Assembly (NCBI RefSeq): GCF_950295315.1
Contig: NC_080170.1
Span: forward strand, 91,496,054 to 91,560,053
Source of the DNA: Erinaceus europaeus
Lineage: Eukaryota > Chordata > Mammalia > Eulipotyphla > Erinaceidae
Direction: 5' to 3'
DNA: 64,000 nucleotides
Shown here: in pieces, positions 1 to 12,611 of the stretch
Position numbering within the stretch: position 1 is the stretch's first letter
How the letters are laid out: each line of letters begins with the position of its first letter
Notes under the pieces: generated by a model
The model's database searches: none
Told to the model about the DNA's origin: nothing
The model's input: the letters and a program-made list of their open reading frames with translations, nothing else
Program-made: the position numbers and the translations under genes

Positions 1-381
1 TTAGGAGTGGCTGAGCCGAGCTGCTCCGAGGGTGAGGTTCCTAAGCAGTCTACCTCTAATATGTTGGAAAGACAAAGGCAGGTAGAGTCTGACAGAGTGA
101 ACCTTACAATACTCTCCTGGTGCAGTGGGCTTTGAAAATTTTGCTCACAGTGATGTTTTCTTCTCTTTCTTTCTCTCCTTCTCTCTCTTCCAAGTAACCT
201 CTTATGTGCTACCCATTAATAAACACATACTTAAGTGAAAAGTTCAGATTCATTGGTGTGGGATCAGGATGTACAGAATTAGCTTCTCTAGATTCTTTCT
301 GAGTTTCTGGTTCAAGAGATACACTTGTAGATCCATGTTGCTCTCAGAAGCAATTTGAAAATCACATTACTTATTAACAGT
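1..381. other. Unassigned single-copy DNA
   Basis: I see no gene, RNA or recognisable repeat here. It is ordinary AT-rich DNA running into a dinucleotide repeat. Open frames across the following microsatellite are low-complexity translations, not genes. Confidence 0.5.

Positions 382-442
<61 letters not shown>
382..442. repeat. Compound microsatellite (GT)n(GA)n
   Basis: About 16 GT units (383-414) run directly into about 14 GA units (415-442). The abrupt change of motif makes a compound dinucleotide repeat. It should be length-polymorphic. Confidence 0.95.
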
Positions 443-445
<3 letters not shown>

Positions 446-1145
446 AGATAATATTGCAGAATCATTCTACACAAAGGCCTTTCCCTAGCAGTGTTTCTCA
501 AAGTGGACATAAGAATCAACTTAGCTGTGCAAATGACATTTTTCTTCCCCACTCTGAACCAGCATTTTGGGAAGAATTCTAAGCCAGAGATCAGAAAAGC
601 TCCTACTTTTGCAAATTCCAAATAACTCATAGGCTCTTTTTATGAAACATTGACTCCAAAGGTTAGGGAGTTATATAATGCAAAAGGTTTTCTTTGATAT
701 TTTTTTTCCAATAAAGTCCAAAGCTTATACCTGCTCTCATGACCTGCTTCCAGTGTCTGATCCCAAGATGATTGACAATGACTTCATCCAATAGCATTTT
801 TTTCTTACTAATGTGAGTGACTGACTTCTTTCAGATGCTAGTAAAAATGTCAAAAAGCACAAAGAGATTTTGAAAAATCCAACGTAGTTTTTTTTCTTTT
901 ATTATAGGTGTCAGAATATTTCATAGAAATGAAAGAGAAAAAAAACACCACAGCTGAGCATTGTCAGGCTCTCCTCAAATTTATTGGACTCTCTGTGGGT
1001 GGAATTCAGGAATCTGCATTTTTATTAGCTCTTGAGGTGAGTGTTAGTTAGGTGCAGTAAAGTTTGAGACTCAGCAGTCTAAGACTATGCTGCTAAATCT
1101 ATGGCCTGTAGATTTGAATGTGAACATCCTGTGAAAGTAGAAAGT
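443..1145. other. Unassigned single-copy DNA
   Basis: Nothing recognisable. It is AT-rich with short T and A runs, and no long open frame or tRNA-like head. Confidence 0.5.
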
Positions 1146-1290
1146 CAGCTGGGAAGATAGCATAATGCTTATACTAAGAGACTTTAATGTCTAAGGCAAC
1201 ACAGGTCCCAGGTTCAATCCTCTGCACCACAGTAAGCCAGAGCTGAGCACTGCTCAGGTAAAAACAATCAAACAAACAAACCAGCCTTGG
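1146..1290 (+). mobile_element. tRNA-derived SINE, short family C
   Basis: The head (gggaagatagcataatgctt) and the box-B-like ggttcaatcc are followed by agccagagctgagcactgct and an A-rich CAAA tail. The same body recurs at 6976-7095 and 58806-58965, and reversed at 29485-29610, which supports a repeat family. A pol III internal promoter is inferred from the A/B-box-like layout. The copy is diverged. Confidence 0.65.
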
Positions 1291-2383
1291 GCTTCCCCAG
1301 GTCTGCTAAATAGGAATTTACATATTAATTATGTCGCCAAGTAATTTCATTGAGCTGCAAACTCAGTGAAACCCTTGGTTCACAATCTTAACACTCAACA
1401 CTTAACACTTGCTAGAAATGTGAAAACCTTCTGAATTCAAACCTGTAGTTTCATGGAACCCCATGAACAATCAAAGACCCTTGAAACAGCAGGTAGGCAA
1501 TGAAGATGAGGCAGAATATGGAATCACATTCTCATAGCTTACTAAATGCAAGTACAGGTGTGCTTGAAAGTCATTTTTGTTGCTACTTGCTTACCTGGCC
1601 TCCCCTCTCATCCTGGCCTGCTGAGGGGGTAAGTCAAGAACAACTCCCCCTTTGAGTCTCTGAGAAACAAAATTAGCTATCCCCGTTGATGAGAAAGCAC
1701 TTGTTGGCTGTTTGGTCCAAGCAGTGGAAGGAAGACATCATCCCCACCCTCCAGGTCTTACATATCCCTAAATCAATAGACCTGATTTGAACTCCTTGGA
1801 TACCTCTGTTTCTACATTGTACTTCTTATTTTGAATGTAGTAAATGAATTAAACATTACTCATACAAAGCCTGCCACAATGACCTGAACTTGACTGTGCC
1901 AAAAATCAATTGTCTTCAGGGATATACCACTACTTAGTGTTTCACTGTTGCTTTCACTTGGGCATCTGGATTCACTCAGTGGTGCTTCTTGCTTATAACT
2001 CATGGTTCTAATAGTAAAAGATTAAGAGGACCTGACTATGGGGCTGCTCCTGACTACTCAAACCCGCTCATGGGTCCCAAAATACACTCTGGAAGGGGGA
2101 TGGTGTCTGTTCTTCAGAAAACAGCTTTTGGCATCCACATTGTGTGAGTGATAAATGCCAGTGTGGATCTCCCAGGTTTTCTATGGACTTTCAACAGTCC
2201 TGGTGAGAAAAGTTGCCATTTATTTATCATATATGTAATGCTGTGGTACTGTCAGTCAGTCTCCATGTGGCTCTACTTTCTGTTGAGGTGCTTTTTCTTT
2301 TCAGAATTCAGTCAGTTAGAGAAATACATTTCCTCCTTTACCACTTGTATCTCTTCCTTGGAAGGGCTGAGGATATATCTTTG
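1291..2383. other. Unassigned single-copy DNA
   Basis: No gene or clear repeat. The short open frames at 2148-2404 overlap each other in two frames and match nothing I recognise. Confidence 0.45.
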
Positions 2384-2449
2384 ATTTATGATATATCTAA
2401 ATGAATAAATGAATATTTATTCATTTATGATATATCTAAATGAATAAAT
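2384..2449. repeat. 27-bp direct repeat with internal palindrome
   Basis: An identical 27-bp AT-rich segment occurs at 2384-2410 and 2423-2449 (period 39). Between and across the copies, aaatgaataaat is followed by its reverse complement atttattcattt, so the same bases form both a direct and an inverted repeat. Confidence 0.85.
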
Positions 2450-2596
2450 ATATGAAAATGATATATCTATCATTTTCACTATTCTTGAGGATTTCCAACA
2501 CTGCATATGAAAGTTTCTCCAGAAAACTTTCCATGACCTCAGAGTTGAAAAACTGTCTTGTCAACTGCATCTAATTCCCTTGTGTTGGAAGTTGAG

Positions 2597-2674
2597 TTTT
2601 TTTTTTTTTTTTACATTTTCATTTATTTGTAAAATGGGAATATTGACAAGACTGTAGGATAAGAGGGGTACATT
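2597..2674 (-). mobile_element. Short 5'-truncated L1 3' end
   Basis: A T-run (the A-tail of a minus insertion) is followed by a diverged copy of the terminal L1 3' UTR (gacaagactgtaggataaga resembles the end of copy 2). It is bracketed by gaagttgag at 2588-2596 and 2675-2683, a 9-bp TSD. Only about 78 bp was inserted. Confidence 0.7.
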
Positions 2675-2683
2675 GAAGTTGAG

Positions 2684-3108
2684 ATTTTTATGTTTTGTGG
2701 TGTTGCCACTATTGTTGATTGAAGGGTAAATTTGAATCACTTCACAGGACTTTTACATCTCTCCACCTTTTCTCATATTTTTCTTGTATCTCCTACTAAC
2801 ACCACAGAATGGCTATGAGAAATGCCCCCACTGCAGACAGACATAATTTGCTCTGCTTTTATCATTTTCTACCCCACAAAAGTATTTAAGTAGCTTGGAT
2901 GATACATTGCTAGGCTAGCAGAGAACTACCTAATTGTATTTTTGAAAGAGTCTAAACAAGTTCAAATAAAAAAGTAAATAAATTAGACTCAAACCATTTT
3001 CAGAACTCTGATTTTGACCTTATGAAAGTTACCAAAGTGTCATGAATGTCACATATATAAATGGAAACATCCTGTATGAAAGCTAGAGACTACATAGGAT
3101 GATTATCT
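2684..3108. other. Unassigned single-copy DNA
   Basis: No recognisable gene or repeat. Confidence 0.45.
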
Positions 3109-3120
3109 CAAGTCCTTTCT

Positions 3121-3218
3121 TTTGTTTTAATTTATTTTTTATTTAAGAAAGGAGACATTAACAAAACCATAGGATAGGTACAACTCCACATGATTCCCGC
3201 CACCCAATCTCCATATCC
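3121..3218 (-). mobile_element. Short 5'-truncated L1 3' end with 12-bp TSD
   Basis: About 98 bp matches the last part of the young L1 3' UTR (aacaaaaccataggatagg; cacccaatctccatatccc) on the minus strand. A perfect 12-bp duplication, caagtcctttct, sits at 3109-3120 and 3219-3230. This is a severely 5'-truncated target-primed insertion. Confidence 0.88.
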
Positions 3219-3258
3219 CAAGTCCTTTCTAATGCAAGATCTGTGTGCAACAAACTGA

Positions 3259-3395
3259 ATGGTGGCACAGTGGCTAATGTGTTGGCCTCTTATGCATGGG
3301 GTCTCAACTTTGATCCCTGGCATCACCTGTGCTCTAGTTATCCCTCTCTCCCTCTGTCTTTCATAAATAAACAAATAAATAAATAAACCTATGTG
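3259..3395 (+). mobile_element. tRNA-derived SINE, diverged
   Basis: The head (ggtggcacagtggctaatgt), a degraded box B (ctttgatccctgg), a CT-rich segment and an (AAAT)n tail match the general SINE plan of the window. No clear TSD was found. Confidence 0.6.
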
Positions 3396-5495
3396 GATTT
3401 CTTACCTTTTATTTTTCAACAAGATGTTCCATGAAGATTTCTGATAATCAGAGAATACTAAGCAAAAGAGATTCTGTGTAGAGAATATTTGCTTTTTCCA
3501 ATAAAAGAAATGTTCATGTTTCCTTGTCTGTATATTCTGCTTCCTGCCTACATCTTTTCACCCCCATGGGTTCTTTTCAGTCTACCTCCTGATGTGTGAC
3601 TTTATGCCCATTTAATTCTTTCATTCATTTATGAACAAATTCTTTCAACAAATGTTCATAAAGTACCTTCATATTTCAAACACTCTCTTGGTACTATAGA
3701 CTCAAAGGTGTGTTAGTCTCATGTAGCTAGCCGTGTAAAAGAGTAGGTAAGTATTCACTGACACCATGCACAGTGCATGATCACACACTGGAGTAAAGGT
3801 TCTGAAGAAAAGGAATTGTTTCAAGTAAGCCCACAACTACAGAACCTGGCTGTTCTAGTTCATGTGATATCAAGCTCCATGAGAAAAGTAGAGCTCTAAG
3901 AGACTCATTGCTATAGTTGGACAAGCCAGACAAAACTTCCTTATCAGAATTTTGTCTGAAGGACTTTGTATTCTGTCACATTGAGGAGCTCTCTCTAAAC
4001 ACAATAGTTAATTCGTACTTGGTGAAGACAGGTGAACTCATGTGCTAGGAAGCAGCTAACATCTTTCCAGTGTGTTGGCTGGCATATTAATTAATTGTAT
4101 TGTCACTAAATCAGGTCTTGCCTGACAGCTGTCAAGATTCAATGAACTACAAGAACAGAGTAATATGACAGATAGCTTAGACTCACTATAAAGAAAGTCC
4201 CAAGATAAAATGATCTTATACAAATATAAGTCATGCTACATTTCTCATTTTAGGTGACCTGGGCAAGTCACAATCTTATTCAGTTAATGATAGCTTCTCC
4301 AATCTAAATTTCCCTTTGAAACTTAGTAGTGATGCTTAATTCAAGGAAATTTGTTAAAGAGAAAAGATATAAAAGATAAGGACCATGTGAATTAAAAAGA
4401 ACAAGTTGCTAGACTGGAGAAGCCAATAATTTTTTTTTGGCCAAATCTAAATTAGGACAAGATAGTAAAAATTAGTTTAGTCAAGTTTCTAGAAGAAATA
4501 TTGAAGAATACAAGTAGTATTTCTTTTAAATGGAGGACCTCATTAGATTTTTTAAAAATTCTCATTAAAAAAGTCTGATTTCACAATGACTCACATTATT
4601 TAGTAGGCATTCAATAAACATTTTTATTAGCTTAAGAATTCTGTGTTTTGATACTTAGAGTGAAAATTAATTTCCATGTAATTATTGGAGAACTGATTAA
4701 GGTGGCAGCATTATTGCTAAATACCTAATCAATAAAACCTGCAGGTGTCCTTCCAATTATATTAGGAAATTAATGAATGCATATTTCTTCTTTCAAGTAT
4801 CTGTGCCAAAATTAAGTATCTTCCAGGTTTTGAATTATTTCATTTTGTTTTCATATAAAGGAAGAGATTAAACACTTTTAGGCCTCTGCAGGACTTATGC
4901 CATATTTCCAAGTAAATTTGTATCTTAAATCAGTTGTATCCTTGACCATGAATGGATGGAACTTTTGACCAGTTTGAAAGAAACTTCTGGCCAGGAATGA
5001 ATGGTATAATTTCCCACAACCTCCATCTATCAGGTCAGCTGACAAGATGCAAAGTCAACTGCCTCAACTACAGTGGATCCTGTCACATTTCTTAGCAGCT
5101 GTGGGTATAAATAAATGTCTCCTGAAGCCTCACGAGGGCTTCTTGACAATGCTATCAACTCCTTTAGGAATTAAAGACTTATTCCCAGAGCTAATAAGAG
5201 AAAGCACTTAGTTGTAAGTATTCTTTGGAAATAGCCTACACTGAATAGTAGAACATCTTACCCAATGAAGGTAATGCCTTCAGGAGCAACTTGCCTCCCA
5301 TATCATAGCGGAATAAAATGTCATCCCTTTTGCCACTTCAAGACAACCTTGAAGGGTCATCTTAAATTCAGAGTTTTTGATGGAGTTGTCTGAAACCTTC
5401 CTTAAAAATGATTCACACCCCAGCTTCCCCTGTTGCCTACTGCCTTTTGGCTTCCCTTTTTATAAGTTTTGATCCTCAAAGCACTCCTAACATGC
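3396..5495. other. Unassigned AT-rich DNA
   Basis: About 2.1 kb with no open frame above background, no RNA gene and no repeat I can name. Ancient unrecognised repeats are possible. Confidence 0.45.
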
Positions 5496-5650
5496 ATACT
5501 AATCTTTGTTTTAAATTTTGCTTTCATTTGTTGAAGAGATCTTCCTTTCTCCATTTAATAGTTTGGGCCCTCCTTGTCAAAAATTAGATGGCTATAGGTG
5601 TCAGGGATTTTTTTTCTGGACTCTCGGTTCTATTCCAGATTAAGTGTCTC
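5496..5650 (-). mobile_element. Old L1 ORF2 fragment
   Basis: Read on the minus strand, this resembles the ORF2 stretch between the reverse transcriptase and the cysteine-rich end. The plus-strand marks are ttgaagagatcttcctttct and the 'ccttgtcaaaaattagatgg' region. It is diverged and full of stops, so older than the three large L1 copies. Confidence 0.6.
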
Positions 5651-6975
5651 TTGCTGAAGTCTGGAGCCAGCAGCTGGAGAGATATGGAGTGATACTGAGA
5701 AGGAATAAAAAAAAATTTCATCTTTGACATCTCCTTGAAATGAGATTTGATTTATGATTTATAATTTAATACTAAATTATTTTTTTACTGAGCTATAGTT
5801 CCCACTCACAATGTCCAATTCTTTGGTAAATACACAGAAGCTTTGTGATAGTCTCAAGCATTAGGAAATAAAAGGTGTAGCTTTCTCTCCCATTCTCTCT
5901 TTATCTATCAGCCTCTATCAAAAAGAAAAACAAAGACTAAATGGCCACTGGAGAGGATGCACAGGCACTAAATTCTAGCGATAACTCCAGTGGTATTTAA
6001 GAAAAGTAAATTCTAGTAGATATAAGCAGTTACTGCCTTTGTAATCTTATGTATCCTGCTAAATGTCTGCATGGAGTCACAGTCAAAGTTCACTTCAGGC
6101 ATATTGGAATATAACAAAGAATTTCCTGTGAATTTCTTAAGAGTTAGTTCAGGGCATTTATAAAGCTTTGTAGAGAAATCTTTACAAAAATGAAGTTTAA
6201 GTTTCACAAGCCCAGCTATTGCTAAAAAATCTAAACATCCTTTATTATTTATGCTTTTCTCTTTCCTGTTCAACCTTCCCTGTCTGTGCCTGAGTTAAAT
6301 GGCTCAGGGTGTGACTTCTTCAGTTGAACACCCATGTGACCGCCATTTTCTGTTAGCAGGAAAAACTCTTCCTCTTTGCTCTTCACTTCTCTATCCACAT
6401 GGCCAATTATTGTTTACTTCCTTAGCTTCATTGTCCTCCATCTGCATCCTGCCTGCCTTTACTTCCAGCCTACACTGGGTTGACTGTCGAAGGCAATGAG
6501 GAGGACTGAGGGAAGGCCTCATTTTGGTCTAACTGAACTTCAGGGTAAATTATCTAAGGTGAGATTTACCCCACTGGCAAAAAGTAAATATTTTAGGGCC
6601 ACTGACAGATCTTTTTGTTGAAGTCTCCTTACCTTCTTCGAGCTGCGTCACCAAAGTGAAATCTAGTCAAAGTACATCCATCTTTGGGTTCAGCTGTTTA
6701 TTGCACTTAAAAGCCCTATAACTGCTTTTGTGTGAGGAAAAAAATGTATTAAAAATGGTAAATAAATACAGTGTACAATGTGGGGGTAGGGAATATTTCG
6801 TTCCATTTCAAATGCATTGCCTGTCACCCAGTCTTTTTTTTTTAAATTAATCTCCTTTTAAGTATTTTCTAGGTCTCCCTAAATGCAATTTCCAGGTCAA
6901 GCAAGTCAATTCCATGTGCCTATACAAATGACTTCATTGTTTCCATATGTGAAATTTGGAGTTAGAAACTCGACT
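5651..6975. other. Unassigned single-copy DNA
   Basis: Nothing recognised. Small open frames (6013-6273 minus, 6299-6499 plus) have no recognisable domain. Confidence 0.45.
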
Positions 6976-7093
6976 AGGAGTGGGGGGTAGATAGCATAAT
7001 GGTTATGCAAAGAGACTCTCATGCCTGAGGCTCCCTAGTCCTAGGTTCAGTCCCCCACACCACTATAAACCAGAGCTGAGCACTGCTCTAGTA

Positions 7094-7095
<2 letters not shown>
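6976..7095 (+). mobile_element. tRNA-derived SINE, family C
   Basis: The head ggtagatagcataatggtta, box-B-like ggttcagtccc and cagagctgagcactgctcta match the copy at 1146-1290. The A-rich tail appears to have become the following (AT)n array, a common fate of SINE tails. Confidence 0.7.

Positions 7096-7097
<2 letters not shown>

Positions 7098-7150
<53 letters not shown>
7098..7150. repeat. (AT)n microsatellite
   Basis: About 25 uninterrupted AT units directly 3' of a SINE. It is self-complementary and can extrude a cruciform. The 82-aa minus frame through it is an artefact. Confidence 0.95.
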
Positions 7151-7153
<3 letters not shown>

Positions 7154-7318
7154 ATAAGAAGAAGAAAAGAAAAGAAACTCTGAGCTATGCCATGTGGAGG
7201 TCTCTTCAATTCTTTCTTCCAAGTGTCCATTTCCTGGGGGGTAATGCCAAGCAGGATCCTCTGATATGAATTACCTACTGTTTTTCCTAGGTGCCTAGGG
7301 ATTGAAAGCACCAGCTCC

Positions 7319-7358
7319 CAGGTCAGCAGGTTGGCAGGTTGGCAGGTCGGCAGGTCTG
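7319..7358. repeat. 8-bp tandem repeat (ggcaggtt/c)
   Basis: Four to five units of an 8-bp motif lie in tandem (cagcaggt, tggcaggt, tggcaggt, cggcaggt). This is a short GC-richer minisatellite in AT-rich surroundings. Confidence 0.8.
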
Positions 7359-8315
7359 CTCATCTCACCTTTCATTGTTATTTATGTGTGGGGTTTGGAA
7401 ATGCTTGTTTTCAGTCCTTCAGGCTATCTTGCTTGTTACAATAAGCCTATTTCAGTTAACTTGGGTAAGTATATGCCATGGTCAAGAGAAGAAGAAAAAA
7501 AAAGATCCCTGCCCCATATAAAAAGAATCTATTTTAAAGGACATTTAAGGTACAGATTTATGAAGTCTGTGACATAATTTACAATATGGTTTCAATGCAG
7601 AATGTGAAACTACAGTGCAAAACAATTGATTTCCTCACAAAGTTTTGAAATTTAAGCCTGTATATTGACTGTAGTTCTAACTGAATCTTTGTCATTGCCC
7701 TAGGAAACTACCCCCTTGACTGTGTTGTGTTGATGAAGGAGGTAAAATATTTCAGCAGTGGAAACTACAGAGTCCTGTCAATGAAATGAAGGCAGGGATG
7801 TAGCAAATAATAAGAAAAAGCTCACAAAGGCAGTAAATGTGTTTGGCTGAGTGATACAGATTACACAGTGCTAGAGACCCATTCCATAAATCAAATAAGA
7901 AATAGAACTTGTTTTCTCAATACAAAAAAAAAAAAATCTTGGGTTGATGAATTAATTTTAGCTACTCTGAGATCCTTATTTTTGAAATACAATGCAAATA
8001 ATAGAAGAGGTTATTCTAATTTAGTTTTTATATTTGTATCTAGGATAATCTACAGAGAATGCTTAGTAGATACACAGCCAAACAAATGTCTTGGTGTTGG
8101 ATTATCTGGTGCCCTAAAACAGCTTCTTTTTTAATTTTTTTTTTCTTGCCCCATGGTCTCTTTTAGCACTTCACTACAGCTTCACTCCAAGTCCTTCCTT
8201 CCTCCTCCAAATCCCATTCTATAAACCAGTGTCAAACAGAGATTTTCACAAGAGCTTTTTGTTAGAAGGAGAGGCAAAAAAAGTCCCTCTTGTGTTTCTC
8301 TTCCCTCCCTGGAAC
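7359..8315. other. Unassigned single-copy DNA
   Basis: No recognisable feature other than short A and T runs. Confidence 0.45.
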
Positions 8316-8323
8316 TCTCTAAC

Positions 8324-8363
<40 letters not shown>
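8316..8363. repeat. (CT)n polypyrimidine repeat
   Basis: About 20 CT units with a few interruptions. Open frames rich in RERE or SLSL across it are low-complexity. Confidence 0.92.
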
Positions 8364-8365
<2 letters not shown>

Positions 8366-10776
8366 GAAGGGCCCTTTATACCACTATCACCACCATCATA
8401 TTTCCATCCTGTGACTGACTTCTTCAAATTGCATTTTCACATATCACCTTTTCTTTTGGCAAAATAAAAGAGCATCCTTGGCCAGAATCCATTTGGCAGC
8501 ACCTAAGCCTAGACTGGTGTGCAGTCTTTGAGCAGATTTGCTAGTGATTTTTTTCCATATCACCCCAACAGTTCTGAAGTGCCACAACACAGCAGAAAGC
8601 AAATAGGTTGTAAATTACAGATTTATTGTTGTTAAAATTCAAGTACAAGTCACTGGAAATATCAGCACTTGAAAGTAAGGAGACCCCTACAACAATTCAT
8701 CTGATCAAGCAGGAAATTTTTAGACACTATTTAAGATAGGACACTCCTGCTGCGAATTCTATGTGATATTTTACTTTAAAATTAGAAAACTAAAGATAAT
8801 GATAGTAACTGGATTAAACTATGCTACAAATTTTACCATACAGCAAGGGAGGTTGCACGTTTAAAGGACCGACTGGTATGTGTAGGGATAGGCTTGTGTC
8901 TGAGACAAACAGGTGGGTAGATTAGTTAGTAGACATAGACAGATTTCCCCAAAATTAAAATCACAGTCACTGTTCACAGAACTATTTCTCATTTTTAGGT
9001 TTCAGAGGAATTTAACATAGTTTAATTAAGGAGAAAAAAAGACAAGGCAGCATTTAATCTTTGACTGGCATCCAGTGTTTTTGGGGAAAGTAGGAAGTGA
9101 CTTTTCCCTTGCTACCATATTTTAGAGCTCACCACTCCATAGTCAAAGGTGAAAGATAGGCAATAACTAGAATAGAAGTGAAGAAATAGACAATGGAACA
9201 GGAGTAGAAAAAATGAACTCTGGTTCTCCTAACACAGCCAGAGGCTAGTCAGATATTCTGCTTTATGTTAAGAAATGTTCCCCAAGGACAGTGTTTTGCC
9301 TCCAACTGTGAATCAGATTGATGTTCTTAAATCCTAGAGGAATCTTTTCTGTCCCTAAGGTTGCTATTACAGGGAAGAAGAGGAAGTATCCAGAATATGG
9401 AATTCTCAAAGAAAGCATTTTTCTTGATTTTCTTTTTGATGTATAGGGGAGTTGGAGCAACTGAGGAAGAAAATATAAATAAGCATGTCATCTGTATGTT
9501 CCCTTTATAAGAAATATACATGCATAGTGGGGGAGGGATCTGAATTCTTCGGAAAAAAATCTACAATCTGGAAAGTATGATTTAAATCCATTTTGTGTGC
9601 TAGGTCACAGCATCATTAAAGTTAGATTCTCCACATGCAAGAGATGACTCCTTTCTGTACTTCTCCCCCTTTATTTCCGTTCCCCGGTGTCTTAAACTGT
9701 AGGAATAGCTCTTAATTCAGAAGCGTCAAAAATGTTGGGTGATTCATAAATGTGAACAAAAGACGTTAGCATATTAACTCATTACCACTGTTCTGTGAAG
9801 ATGGCTGTTACACAAATATAGTGCCTCTGCACTATTTATGATGATTTTCCATCAAAGGCAGTGAAATTAAGGGCAGAACCTCACAAATTCCCTTTAATTT
9901 CCCCACCATCATCACCCATTCCAGCAATCTGCACACACATACACTCCAAAGGAAATTCTGGTATTACTTACTTAGCTTCTATCTTCTTTCTCTGCATTAC
10001 AAGTGGACAAGAAACAAAATCCTCAGTAAAGAGACAACCACACTCCAAGGGGCATCACACAGTAGAGAAATGTGATGGGCCAGGGGACACAGTGATAAAA
10101 GAATAAGTGAATAGAATAATGTGGCTGGAATGAGATGCTACAAAATAATTAATAATAATAATAATAATATACGCTAGGAAACGCGAAAGCTCTTGTGAGA
10201 AAGGATTGTTGGGGAAAGCGAGAATATAAGAGAAGTTAGGTCATATATCTAAATCTCTTAAATATTTTGAAGACATGAATAGAGATTAGACCTTCTCTAG
10301 TGACTGCTGTTCCTTTTTAAAAATAAGAATCTAGGTCTGATCATACTGAAGTTAGCATTAAGACAACAATACAAATATAAAATGAGGAAAGCCCATATGA
10401 TTTTCTTAACTTATAGCAATTTATTATGAAGAGTTTGATACCTTTATTTCAGCTGCTTAGTACTAGTATAGAGCCTGTTACATTTACTTAACAGTATAGA
10501 GTCCTTTTAGTTGTTTTCTGTATGTGTTAGAAAAATAAACTATTTTTTTTCTTTCTTACTTCAAATAATTCATATGACTTTCATTAGTGAAAAACTTGGC
10601 AAGGAAAATAAAAGTGGATAAAAACTGATTAGTAGAAGTATCCATGTAAGGAAAGAAATTCAAAAAATATTATTGCTTCAATCTGAGAAACACTGATAGG
10701 AATCAATAAATCAATTTACTTCATTCAAGTTAGGAAACATTGAGAGATAAAATCACTGAGTTAGAATCACTGAGTT
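8364..10776. other. Unassigned DNA with a (TAA)n stretch
   Basis: About 2.4 kb with no recognised gene or mobile element. A short (AAT)n run lies at about 10147-10170. Small open frames (9263-9521 minus, 9861-10106 plus) have no recognisable domain. Confidence 0.45.
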
Positions 10777-10960
10777 TTAAAAAATATTTTATTTGTTTGA
10801 TAAAGACAGGCAGAAGGAAAGAGGAGAGAGAAAGAGATATCTTAAGCACTATTTCGCTGCTCATGAAGCTTCCTCCAAGGAGGTGGTAAAAAGAGCCCAC
10901 CCAGGTCCTTATGCATAGTAATATGTGTGCTTAGCCAAGTGTGGCACCACTCAGCTCCAT
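10777..10960 (-). mobile_element. tRNA-derived SINE, family B, diverged
   Basis: On the minus strand this is head (accaagtgtgccac-like), box B, a caggtgcaagcttcatgagc-type body, CT-rich segment and A-rich tail. On the plus strand it starts aaaatattttatttg and contains gcagaaggaaagaggagaga. Family B equals the cleaner copy at 59203-59423. Confidence 0.65.
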
Positions 10961-11397
10961 CTATTGCTTATAAGATTGTTGAGAGGATATAACAGTGAGA
11001 GAACCAGCTGAAGTACTTTCTGTCAACACAACTAGTCCAGTTCTGGCATAGAGAAAAATCTATAGATGCAGTTACCGAAAATTTCTATTTCCCCCTTTGG
11101 AAGAAGGAAGCATTAACTCCTTTTAAATAAATGGCTTCTATTACATTGCCTTCATCCAACTAAGATATAGAACCCCATGTAATTTCTAATTTGGGTGTCT
11201 CTCTCTGCCTCTTTGGGGAAAAGTGACTTAGAAGTAGGAGAAGGGGCAAAAAGCATTTTTCTGGCAGGGGTCTACTTCATGAAATCCTATGTTCTCCTAC
11301 ATGTAGAAGATGCATATTCTATATGAAAAAAATATTTTTTATATCTTAGATTTATTATTTTTAAATTGATCTAACATTGGTTTCTAATATTATAAAA

Positions 11398-11600
11398 TTC
11401 AAAAAATATTTAATTATTTTGCATATAAACAGAGAAATTTAGAGGGAAGGGGAAATAGAGAGGTAAGAGAAAGAGACACCTGTAGCACTGCTTCCCCACT
11501 AATGAACTCCCCCCCTGAAGGTGGGGACCTGAGGCTTGAATCCACATCCTTGAACATGGTAAAATGCACACTGTACAGGGTGTGTCACTGTCAAGTTCCT
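11398..11600 (-). mobile_element. tRNA-derived SINE, family B
   Basis: Minus-strand copy: T-rich start, purine-rich gggaaatagagaggtaagag, a body with acctgtagcactgcttcccc, box-B complement gaggcttgaatcc and head complement near 11580. No clean TSD was identified. Confidence 0.65.
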
Positions 11601-11759
11601 AATATTATAGCATTTTAGGGGAGTGGTTTCGTGCCTGTACATGAGTCTAAGACTCATCACACTCATCACCAAAGGTTCAGTGTCCTTATACTAGGGACTC
11701 TTTTCTCCATCTCAGTACCACTTCCTGTGTCCTCCAATAATAATAGTAATAATAACAGA

Positions 11760-12596
11760 ATCTAAGAGTTAGTTCTGTTATTCTTTTTTGAAAGTTCATC
11801 TGTTTTAGTTATTTATTTCCCACATATGAGGGAAGCCATCCAATGGTTATCTTTAACTTCCTTTATTTCACTTGACATAATCACTTCAAGTTCCATATTT
11901 TTCCCCCAAAAGGCAGGGTGTCTTTCTAATGGTCTAGTAGTATTTCATTGGGTATATAACTCACAGCTTTCATAACCAGTTTTCTCTTGGCATGGAGGTT
12001 GACTGTGTTTTTTGGTTACCATGAATATTGAACCTATGAACATGTGGCTGCATATATCACTCCAAACTAGTGTTTTCATATCCTTCATGTAACGTACTAG
12101 AATTCTTTTTCTCCATATCCTCACCAGCATTTGCCACTGATCTTTCTGATGTATGCTATTCTCACTGTATGAATTTTTTTTTAATTTCTTTATTGGGGGA
12201 TTAATGTTTTACAGTCAACAGTAAACACAATAGTTTGTACATGCATAACATTTCTCAGTTTTCCACATAACAATACAACCCCCCACTAGGTCTTCTGTTA
12301 TCCTTTTCCAGGACCTGTACTCTTCCCCTGCACCCCAGAGTTTTTTACTTCAGTGCAATATATCAACTCCATCCCAAGTTCTGCTTAGTGTTTTCTCTTC
12401 TGATCTTGTATGAAATATTTTTAATTTGTATTTCCCTAATAATAGGTGATTGTGGGCATTTTTCATATATCTGTGAGCCTTATATATGTCTTTTGTAAAG
12501 AAGTGTCTATGCCAATCTTAAAAGGACATCTTTGACTTTTTAAGAATCTTACCAGTGCATTTGTGGACCTATTCCTTTCATTTTCTGTAATACCAT
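11760..12596 (-). mobile_element. Old L1 ORF2/3' fragment, host of two later insertions
   Basis: Reverse-strand L1 ORF2 3' sequence. The plus strand shows tatttcattgggtatataac, ttccatatttttccccc and gttgactgtgttttttggtt, the antisense of the conserved 'ATGGAATACTA' and 'NEPTF' region. It is interrupted by a younger L1 3' end (12174-12406) and by a SINE that begins at 12612. It is heavily diverged, with no usable frame. Confidence 0.7.
12174..12406 (-). mobile_element. 5'-truncated L1 3' UTR inserted in older L1
   Basis: On the plus strand it begins with T-rich aatttctttattgggggatt, then agtcaacagtaaacacaata. The same 3' UTR type recurs at 36236-36600 and 62766-63110. It is flanked by tgtatgaa (12166-12173 and 12407-12414). 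Removing it restores the older L1 reading. Confidence 0.75.
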
Positions 12597-12611
12597 AGTG
12601 TGAGGAATTTT

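Noticed and set aside
355..630. Open frames of 75-87 aa on both strands
   Set aside because: They are translations of the GT/GA microsatellite (VCVC, RERE, THTH).
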